From assembly GCA_038232515.1 (NCBI GenBank), contig JBBSHS010000073.1:1-12243 (forward strand): a stretch of DNA of 12,243 nucleotides, in the 5' to 3' direction. This DNA comes from JBBSHS01 sp038232515 (GTDB lineage: Bacteria > Actinomycetota > Acidimicrobiia > Acidimicrobiales > JAUJNH01). Made by a program: the position numbers and the translations under genes. This document shows positions 7,082-12,243 of the stretch, one piece after another. The notes below the pieces were generated by a model. It had not been told where the DNA came from, ran no database searches, and saw only the letters and a list, made by a program, of their open reading frames with translations. Position 1 is the stretch's first letter. Every line of letters begins with the position of its first letter.

Positions 7082-7513
7082 GGAACACTCCTCGCAGATG
7101 TCGATGTGCTCGGCCCGGTCGTATCCCGGCGTCTCGGCGTCCGCTGTGTCCGGGCGGCCTCGCCCCGTACCCGTGAGAGCTTTCGCCGCGGCCCGGTAGC
7201 GGATGACGGTGCCAGCGGCTCAGCCCCGGCAGGTGGACCCTCATTCATAATCGTGCGCAGGCGCCGGGTGTCCGACGGAGCACGGTCACACCCCCGGCGA
7301 GGGATCCCTTCCACCATGGCTTGGATCCATTCAGGGGAAAGGCCCAGGTGGCACCGGGCGCACCCTACCCCCCCGGACATTGATACCAGGCGTCCGGGCC
7401 GGCTCTGAAACGACCACCTGCAACTCCCCCCGTGATCGGCTTCCAACGACACACCGTAGTATGTTCTTCCGAGCAGCTACGCGCAGCATCAATCCAAAGG
7501 GGGACAGAGCCCG
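7082..7513. other. divergent intergenic region between the YHS-permease and the first ccdA-like gene
   Basis: These 432 bp have no convincing gene. For the leftward permease a weak promoter may exist near 7243-7251 (reverse-strand ATTATG as -10, with CGGACA about 17 bp further upstream). For the rightward gene see the dyad at 7446. A C run at 7368-7374 (TACCCCCCC) recalls a CsoR half-site but lacks a facing G-rich half. The reverse frame is open for some distance upstream of the permease ATG without any start codon. Confidence 0.5.
7446..7460 (+). promoter_or_regulatory. BlaI-type dyad operator overlapping the -10 of the ccdA-like gene
   Basis: ACGACA-CAC-CGTAGT has two 6-bp half-sites with a 3-bp spacer. 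The left half is identical to that of the sites at 10760 and 11911; the right half matches TGTAGT in five of six. A -10-like TAGTAT (7457-7462) overlaps the right half, placing the predicted transcript start near 7469, about 45 nt before the GTG start. A repressor here would block RNA polymerase. Confidence 0.55.
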
Positions 7514-8455
7514 GTGCGCGATCTTCTCGTCGGCAGCACGCTGCTGGCCAGCTTCCTGGGCGGTGTGGTCGCGCTGTTCGCCCCCTGCTGCATCTCGGTG
7601 ATGCTCCCGGCCTACTTCGCCACCAGCTTCCGGCGCCGGCGTGCCCTGGTGTCCATGACCTTCGTGTTCGCCACGGGCGTGGCCGCCGTCATCCTGCCCA
7701 TCGCCTTCGGTGCCTCGGGCCTGAGCCGGCTCGTGTCCGGCCACCACACCGTGGTGTTCATGACCGGCGCGCTCATGATGCTGGCCCTGGGAGTGGCCAC
7801 TCTGGCCGGCTGGAAGCTGGCCCTGCCCATGGTCGGCGTGCGGGCACGAGGCGGCCGCAGCCCGGCCGCGGTGTTCGCTCTGGGCGCGTTTTCCGGCGTC
7901 GCCAGCGCCTGTTGCGCCCCGGTGTTGGCCGGGGTCGTCGCCCTGTCCGGCGCAGCCAACTCGTTCCTGGTGGCCTTGGCCGTCGGCCTCGCCTACGTGT
8001 TCGGCATGGTCCTGCCGCTGTTCGTCATCGCCCTGGTCTGGGACCGGCGCGACTGGAGCAGCAGCAGGCTGCTGCGGGGCCGCATGCTGCACCTGTTCGG
8101 GCGGGAGGTGCACTCCACCGCCGCCGTCAGTGGTCTGCTGCTCATGGCCATGGGGGGCCTGACCTTCGTCCTGGCCCTCACAGGGCCGTCGATGCCGACA
8201 AGTGGTTGGCAGGTCACGCTCACGGCCCGCCTGCAGCACTACGCCCACAACGTCACCTCGGCCCTGTCCCCCGTCCCCGGCTTCGCCGTCGGCATCGTGC
8301 TGGCGGCCGGGCTGGGCGGACTCGTGTGGCTGGCCCTGTCGCAACAGCCCACCGACGACGAAGCGCCCAAGCATCCCGACGACCACAGTTCACCTCCGCC
8401 CGCACCTGAGCAGGAGTTGGCGGCCACCAGCACCAGGCAAGGGTGTGAGCCGTGA
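7514..8455 (+). CDS. CcdA/DsbD-type transmembrane thiol-disulfide transporter
   Basis: This 313-residue polytopic membrane protein belongs to the cytochrome c biogenesis/DsbD transmembrane family (LysE superfamily fold). The two redox-active regions are visible at the expected places: LFAPCCISVMLPAYFATSF (Cys25/26, end of TM1) and GVASACCAPVLAGVVALSG (Cys133/134, TM4). Both are doubled CC rather than the usual single Cys. It is longer than a minimal CcdA, with a cytosolic loop (DRRDWSSSRLLRGR) and a hydrophilic Pro/Asp/His-rich tail of about 40 residues. GTG 7514 is preceded by AAAGGGGGA at good spacing. Role: pass electrons from cytoplasmic thioredoxin to extracytoplasmic thiols, here probably the redoxin-like protein or cysteines of the copper proteins. 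Its promoter carries the island dyad (7446-7460), implying regulation together with the second CcdA and the DUF2933-like gene. Confidence 0.87.
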   Translation: MRDLLVGSTLLASFLGGVVALFAPCCISVMLPAYFATSFRRRRALVSMTFVFATGVAAVILPIAFGASGLSRLVSGHHTVVFMTGALMMLALGVATLAGWKLALPMVGVRARGGRSPAAVFALGAFSGVASACCAPVLAGVVALSGAANSFLVALAVGLAYVFGMVLPLFVIALVWDRRDWSSSRLLRGRMLHLFGREVHSTAAVSGLLLMAMGGLTFVLALTGPSMPTSGWQVTLTARLQHYAHNVTSALSPVPGFAVGIVLAAGLGGLVWLALSQQPTDDEAPKHPDDHSSPPPAPEQELAATSTRQGCEP

Positions 8456-8502
8456 CTCGCCAACGCCTGAGGGTGGCGGCGAACCTGGCTCTCAGTCACG
8501 GC
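8449..8502. repeat. inverted repeat spanning the convergent stop codons; possible bidirectional terminator
   Basis: GCCGTGACT (8449-8457) and AGTCACGGC (8494-8502) are perfect 9-bp arms around a 36-nt loop. Each arm contains the stop codon of one convergent gene. There is no T run, and both genes simply end in CCG-TGA, so part of the symmetry may be chance. Confidence 0.35.
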
Positions 8503-10471
8503 GGGACCGCGATGTCGACGGGTTGGTCGAAGCCGGTCCATCGGTGGTCCATGATGTGGCCTTCGGCCCGCATCTCCTCTCTGCGCACGAGGCCGTCCTT
8601 GCCGTCCACCCACACCCGGAACCAGGCGGGTAGCTCCGGTCGTAGGAAGGCAACGACATCGGTGTCGTGCCCGTCCACCTGGTCCTGGCCTATCACCCGG
8701 GCGGCGATGCCAGGACCCCAGAATGACGCGAAATAGCCGGCGGGCCAGCTGAAGTCCCCGCCTTGCTCTGTGGTCCAGGCCCCGCCGGGCTGGTCCCGTT
8801 CGTAGGTGTGATCGCCGACGGTGGCTCGTTCGGTGCCGCCCAAGGTGTAGGCGAAGGTGTCGGGGGCCCGGAACCGGTAGTCGGCGACCAGGGGACGGTT
8901 ATCGGTGGCATGGCGGAGCTGCTCGGTCATGGTCGCCGAGCTCAGGTGGTCCATGGCCGAGAGGGCCCGGGCCAGCGTGGGCCGCCCCGAAGGAGCGGGT
9001 AGCGGGGCGGTGACGGCCACGTCGATCGGGCCCCGGTTGGAGGTGATGTGAACGGCCAGCGTCCAGGTGGCAGCGGCGGGGATGGTGACCGCGCCGACGA
9101 AGCAGCCGAGCCCACATGGATGGAGGCTGGTGACGTCGGCGTCGTCGGCCGCGGACGCCCGAACGCCCGCGTCCCGGAGGCCGTCGCCGGCTTCCACGCC
9201 CACGGTCTGCACCCGCAGCTGGACCGGGCCTGACGGGGCGGGAGCAGGGTGACGCCGACCACGAACGGCCCGCTGGCGCCGGCCAGGGACAAGGCGTCCT
9301 GGCGGGCCAGCGTGGCAGCTGGCGGTCGAGGCCGGCCAGCCCGATGGCGGCGACGAGGGCTTCGCCGGCCAGAGGACGGCGCATCCGGCGGACGGGCTGG
9401 CGACGGTGCCGGGCGCGGAGATGGAAAAGGCCGAGACCGCCCATCACCGCCAGCGCCTCGACCTTGACGATGACGGTCTGCCCGTAGCCGGTGGCGGGGA
9501 GATCCCCGGGACGAGCCAGCTCGAGGACGGCATTCAGGCTGCCGGTCACGGCGGTGACCACGCCTGCCGCCACCGCCGCAGGAGACAGCAAGGCGAGCGC
9601 CGCCGGCAGGCGGGCGGCGGTCAGGGCGACGAGGATGGCGAACAGCCAGGTGCCCACCGCCATCAGGTGCACGGCGTACGACGGGATGGCGAGGGCGGGC
9701 AGGGCCGACGAGGAGGCGTGCCCTGTGACGGCTTTGGCCATCACGGCGACGATGACCACCAGTCGTGCCAGGCTCGTCCACCCTCGCCAGCCCAGGACCA
9801 CTCCGGCACCCCCAGCGGCGACCACGACCCCGCGCCAGGCGCCGGACCGGCTGGCGAACACACCGGGCAGATGGGACAAGGACCCGGTGGCACCCAAGGT
9901 CGAAGACAGGGCGATTACGGTGCCGCCCAGGAAGACCGCCGCGGGGGCGGCCACGGCTACCGCCGCCACCATCCCAGGCCGGGCCCCGGCGTCAAGAGCC
10001 TTGGCTTGCAGCACGGCCCACCCGGCCCACAGGGTGAGCCCGCCCAGCAGCAGGAAGCGGCCGATCAGCCCCAGGGGCCCGTCGGAGGCAGCGGGGTGGC
10101 CCCGACGGCTTCGCCGTCGGTGGCAGTGACGCCCACGCCGAAGTGGTAGGAGCCGTGCAGGGCATGCCCGTCCAGGGTGGAGACGCTGGTCCACCGGACC
10201 AGATAGCCCCCCGGGCGGACCAGGCCGAGCCGGCGCCGCAGGGCTCGGCTGTCACCGGCACGGCGACAGCCGGGCCTTGGCCGACGTCGCCGCCGGCCTG
10301 GTCGAGGATCTCGATGCCGCTCAAGGCGAAGTTGAGCGGCTCGGAGAAACGCAGCACCACCGCCCCGGGTGGCTGGGGAACACCGATGCCCGGGCCGGGC
10401 GAGGCTGACAGCAGCCCGGCGTGGGCCGCAGCCGGGCCGCCGCCGACCACGATCAACGCGACAACGAGCAT
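8496..10471 (-). pseudogene. second CopC-CopD-FixH/YtkA-LolA-like protein, interrupted by four frameshifts
   Basis: This is a paralogue of the protein encoded at 3726-1822 with the same domain order, spread over several reading frames. It starts near ATG 10471 with a signal peptide ending PAAA|HAGL (mature N-terminal His). CopC strands include VVLRFSEPLNFALSG. Shift 1 (about 10246-10256) leads to GGYLVRWTSVSTLDGH (Asp/His ligands) and LHGSYHFGVGV. Shift 2 (about 10070-10090) leads to the CopD membrane part, with IPSYAVHLMAVGTWLF and EALVAAIGLAGL. Shift 3 (about 9316-9335) leads to LARQDALSLAGASGPFVVGV. Shift 4 (about 9234-9242) leads to QLRVQTVGVEAGDG, the HPCGLGCF motif and a full LolA-like C-terminal domain ending at 8496. 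Each shift has the sense of one missing base (or two extra). Summed length (about 658 aa) equals an intact gene. The M at 10471 has no basic n-region, so the true start may be further upstream. It could be a pseudogene or four sequencing errors. Confidence 0.82.
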
Positions 10472-10796
10472 GGCGCCGCAGGCCAACGCCGGGGCCGGCC
10501 GTCGGCAGAGGCTGGCGTCCCGACCCGGTCGCCTGGTCGGCCCGATCTGGCCGGCACGAATCTCGACGGGATGTCCGACAGTCGCCGCGGCTCTACCCGC
10601 CCCAGGGCGGCCGATGGCGCGGGCCGACGGCGGCACACACCGGATACGGTGCCGACAACGACACCACGCAGCGGGACATGTCGATGCTCGTGTTGGATGG
10701 GAGGCCGCGCCCGTGGTGCGACGAACCGGCGGGTGGCCCAACGACCCGGCAGCTTGGACACGACAGTGTGTAGCAACCCGCGGATAGGGTCAGGGG
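10472..10796. other. divergent intergenic region between copCD-like and ccdA genes
   Basis: These 325 bp contain no supported gene, although the upstream leftward frame continues for some way and may hold the real start of the copCD-like protein. The region holds the dyad at 10760-10774 and a weaker look-alike, ACGACA-CCA-CGCAGC, at 10658-10672, which would be nearer the leftward gene. Confidence 0.5.
10760..10774 (+). promoter_or_regulatory. BlaI-type dyad operator upstream of ccdA
   Basis: ACGACA-GTG-TGTAGC has the same 6-3-6 layout as the sites at 7446 and 11911, with an identical left half and a right half matching TGTAGT in five of six. It lies 22 bp before the GTG start. A TANNNT-type -10 (TAGGGT, 10785-10790) sits 7 bp before that GTG, which would give a leaderless mRNA and place the dyad over the -35 zone. 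Confidence 0.55.
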
Positions 10797-11513
10797 GTGC
10801 TGCCCCTCGTGGCGTTGGTGGCCGGCCTGGTCTCGTTCAGCTCGCCGTGCTGTCTGCCGCTCGTCCCCGGCTACCTGTCCTACGTATCGGCACTGCCGGT
10901 CGCCGACCTCGGCACCCGGCAGGCGCGGCGGCTGACCGTGCGCGCTGCGGTGCTGTTCGTGCTGGGGTTCACCGTGGTCTTCACCGGTCTGGGTCTCACG
11001 GCCTCGGTGCTGGGCAGCCTGCTCCTGGAGCACCAACGAGGACTGGTGGTCGCCGCCGGCGTGCTGATGGTGGTGCTCGGGCTGGCCAGCGCCGGCGTGC
11101 TGCGCCTGCCCTTCCTGCTGCGGGAGCGGAGGGTGGACCTGGCCCGTCTCCCTCGGGGCCCGGCGTTCGCCTTTCCCCTGGGCATGGCCTTCGCCGCCGG
11201 CTGGACGCCCTGCATCGGGCCGGTCCTGGGCACCATCCTGACCGCGGCGGCGGTGAAAGGGTCGTTGGCCTGGGGCGGGATCCTCCTGGCGCTGTACTCG
11301 CTCGGCCTCGGCATCCCCTTCGTCCTGCTGGCTGTCGGGTACCGCCGGGCCACGGCGTCCATGTCGTTCCTCCGTCGCCACGGCCGCCGCCTCGAGCAAC
11401 TGGGCGGGGCCCTGCTGGTGGTGGTGGGCGTGCTGTTCGTCACCGGTCGCTGGCAGGTACTGTTCCGGCCCCTTCAGCGCATCTTCGCCCGCTGGGGGTG
11501 GCCGCCCATCTGA
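10797..11513 (+). CDS. ccdA: CcdA-type cytochrome c biogenesis / thiol-disulfide transport protein
   Basis: This 238-residue protein has the canonical CcdA pattern: SFSSPCCLPLVPGYLSYVS (Cys18/19) in the first membrane segment and AAGWTPCIGPVLGTILTAA (Cys139) in the fourth, with about six TM segments and the usual length. GTG 10797 is the first possible start, because an in-frame TAG occurs at 10785. There is no clear SD, so a leaderless transcript starting at the GTG is plausible. CcdA carries reducing power across the membrane to apocytochrome c or to extracytoplasmic thioredoxins. No ResB/ResC or cytochrome genes are present here, so a role in keeping copper-protein cysteines reduced fits the context better (inference). 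It is only distantly similar to the CcdA-like protein at 7514, so a recent tandem duplication is unlikely. Its stop lies 16 bp from the stop of the convergent small gene. Confidence 0.92.
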   Translation: MLPLVALVAGLVSFSSPCCLPLVPGYLSYVSALPVADLGTRQARRLTVRAAVLFVLGFTVVFTGLGLTASVLGSLLLEHQRGLVVAAGVLMVVLGLASAGVLRLPFLLRERRVDLARLPRGPAFAFPLGMAFAAGWTPCIGPVLGTILTAAAVKGSLAWGGILLALYSLGLGIPFVLLAVGYRRATASMSFLRRHGRRLEQLGGALLVVVGVLFVTGRWQVLFRPLQRIFARWGWPPI

Positions 11514-11529
11514 GGTCGGTTGCCGGGCG

Positions 11530-11847
11530 TTATCTCCACGGGTCCCGGGTCGCCACCCAGCACAGCCCGATGAGGCCGGCGGCCCCGCCGCCGAACTGGC
11601 CGATCACGTGGTGGGGGTCGAAGGGCAGGATCTGCACGCCTGCGGATGAGCCGACGAAGCTGGCCACGAACAGGACGGTGCCACCGATCATCAGAACCCA
11701 TCCGACACTGCGCCTGGCCCGGCCTCGAGAGCCTGGTGTGGGGTGAGACGGCCTGGTGACCGGCCCGGTGGGCGCCGGCCTGGTAACCGGCCCCGCACGC
11801 GGCGGTTCGGCGGCTGACTTCCCGTAGCGGGTCTTGTGCTTGGGCAC
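11530..11847 (-). CDS. small two-TM membrane protein with Pro/Thr/Arg-rich N-terminus, unknown function
   Basis: This is a 105-residue protein. The GTG at 11847 is chosen because GGGAGG lies about 5 nt upstream and the protein then begins PKHKTRYGKSAAEP; a longer frame to 11949 would run through the neighbouring promoter and operator. The N-terminal half is basic and Pro-rich with a short repeated GPVTRP. It is followed by TM1 (VGWVLMIGGTVLFVASFVG) and, after a PFDPHH turn, a second hydrophobic segment (VIGQFGGGAAGLIGLCWVA). I do not recognise a family. It is divergent from the DUF2933-like gene and convergent with ccdA. The dyad at 11911 lies upstream of both divergent starts, so it could be co-regulated. 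Confidence 0.65.
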   Translation of the reverse strand: MPKHKTRYGKSAAEPPRAGPVTRPAPTGPVTRPSHPTPGSRGRARRSVGWVLMIGGTVLFVASFVGSSAGVQILPFDPHHVIGQFGGGAAGLIGLCWVATRDPWR

Positions 11848-11882
11848 GGCTGCCTCCCACGGGACTTGAAGGCCGAGCCGCC

Positions 11883-11910
11883 TTGCTCCGGCCCGGTGGA
11901 TGCCTATACT
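11883..11910 (+). promoter_or_regulatory. promoter of the DUF2933-like gene
   Basis: TTGCTC (11883-11888) and TATACT (11905-11910) are separated by 16 bp and form the best -35/-10 pair in the window. The transcript would start near 11917, inside the adjoining dyad. Confidence 0.65.
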
Positions 11911-11925
11911 ACGACAAACTGTCGT
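11911..11925 (+). promoter_or_regulatory. perfect-arm dyad operator (BlaI/CopY type) over the transcription start
   Basis: ACGACA-AAC-TGTCGT has perfect 6-bp inverted arms with a 3-bp spacer, beginning directly after the -10 hexamer; symmetry extends partially outward (11909/11927 and 11907/11929 also pair). It covers the predicted transcript start, the classic position for a repressor. It is the strongest member of the set that includes 7446-7460 and 10760-10774. The BlaI-like protein at 266-634 is the obvious candidate ligand; this assignment is inference. Confidence 0.7.
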
Positions 11926-11951
11926 CGCATTTGAACAAGAGGAGCTCATCC

Positions 11952-12243
11952 ATGTGCCTCAACCGCAAGGTGCTGCTTGCTCTCGGCGCCGTCGCTGCCA
12001 GCGTGCTGATCTTCCGGCCGAGTGCCCTCGGGGCCGCACTCCCCCTGGTGGTGCTGGCGGCGTGCCCGTTGTCGATGGTCTTCATGATGCGATCGATGCG
12101 TGGCGCTGCTGGCTCGGCCACTCCAAACCGACCGCAGAACGAAGACAAGGACAGGTCGCTGGACACCGAGGTCGCCCGGTTGCGGGACGAGGTCGGCAGG
12201 CTGCGAGTGGAAGCTGCCCTGCGCGACGCCAGCGTCGGGCGCC
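11952..12243 (+). CDS. DUF2933-like small membrane protein with coiled-coil tail (partial, runs off right edge)
   Basis: At least 97 residues are seen; the 3' end lies outside the window. ATG 11952 has a strong SD (AAGAGGAG, ending 7 nt before). The N-terminal TM part (about 5-50) ends in LVVLAACPLSMVFMMRSMRG, which matches the CPLxMxFMM/H signature of the DUF2933 family, short membrane proteins often found next to copper-resistance genes. After a polar linker the segment DTEVARLRDEVGRLRVEAAL has heptad-like Leu/Val spacing, a probable coiled coil that typical short DUF2933 proteins lack. The Met-rich stretch following Cys could bind Cu(I) (inference). Expression appears tightly controlled by the operator overlapping its promoter. 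Confidence 0.75.
   Translation, partial: MCLNRKVLLALGAVAASVLIFRPSALGAALPLVVLAACPLSMVFMMRSMRGAAGSATPNRPQNEDKDRSLDTEVARLRDEVGRLRVEAALRDASVGR

Noticed and set aside
7078..7248. Small leftward frame ending in an ATGA overlap with the permease start
   Set aside because: Composition is Arg/Pro/Thr-rich without structure or homology, and no SD was seen; the segment is better read as leader DNA.
7366..7376. TACCCCCCCGG as a CsoR operator
   Set aside because: There is only one C-rich half, with no facing G-rich half; it is not close to a convincing promoter of the permease.
4760..7408. Very long rightward open frame (882 codons)
   Set aside because: It is antisense to the permease, csoR and redoxin-like genes, low-complexity (Gly/His/Asp/Glu-rich), and a GC-content artefact opposite real codons.
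8653..8668. ACGACA-TCGG-TGTCGT palindrome resembling the island operator
   Set aside because: It lies inside the C-terminal coding part of the second copCD gene, has a 4-bp instead of 3-bp spacer, and is explained by codons for Asp-Thr-Asp-Val-Val.
8452..8736. Rightward frame of 94 residues starting with GTGA overlap at the ccdA-like stop
   Set aside because: It runs antisense to the well-recognised LolA-like domain of the copCD paralogue and shows no family motif; the overlap is chance.
10421..11746. Rightward 441-codon frame across ccdA
   Set aside because: It is out of frame with ccdA, rich in Arg/Gly/Pro, without a domain; ccdA in the other frame is unmistakable.
1..12243. CRISPR arrays, tRNA or rRNA genes, insertion sequences, prophage genes
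   Set aside because: I saw no direct-repeat arrays, cloverleaf or rRNA motifs, transposase motifs, or terminal inverted repeats on reading both strands.

Overview
The window is GC-rich bacterial DNA with frequent GTG starts and short SD-led operons. Family content (BlaI/M56 pair, CsoR-like repressor, CcdA, CopC-CopD fusions, DUF2933-like protein) fits an actinobacterium (Actinomycetota), but the sequence does not fix the genus. The region reads as a copper and thiol-redox homeostasis island with no central-metabolism genes, apart from an epimerase remnant at the left edge.

Layout, left to right. (1) At 2-118 there is a broken fragment of an NAD-dependent epimerase-like gene. (2) At 266-1606 (+) a BlaI/MecI/CopY-family repressor is followed by a short M56/BlaR1-like membrane metallopeptidase, ending at a hairpin-plus-T terminator candidate. 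(3) A leftward cluster at 7081-1822 contains, in transcription order: a DUF318/ArsP-type permease fused to three YHS domains; a CsoR-type metal repressor carrying two single-base frameshifts; a membrane-anchored thioredoxin-fold protein; a small membrane protein overlapping it by 4 nt; and a CopC-CopD fusion with two extra C-terminal domains. (4) Rightward at 7514-8455 lies a CcdA/DsbD-type thiol-disulfide transporter. (5) Leftward at 10471-8496 lies a second CopC-CopD fusion paralogous to the first but interrupted by four frameshifts. (6) Rightward at 10797-11513 lies a canonical CcdA. (7) At 11530-11847 (-) there is a small two-TM protein, divergent from (8) a DUF2933-like small membrane protein at 11952 that runs off the right edge.

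How they may work together: CopC/CopD and the YHS-permease would bind and move copper or another soft metal across the membrane. The CcdA proteins and the redoxin-like protein would keep extracytoplasmic cysteines reduced. CsoR and BlaI would sense metal or envelope stress.

The most notable signal is a recurring dyad of geometry ACGACA-N3-TGTCGT (or a close variant). It sits at the promoters of both ccdA-like genes (7446-7460 and 10760-10774) and of the DUF2933-like gene (11911-11925), with a weaker related site before blaI (214-228). This suggests one BlaI/CopY-type regulon across the island. The frameshifts in csoR and in the second copCD gene may be real decay or assembly errors in G/C runs; sequence alone cannot decide.
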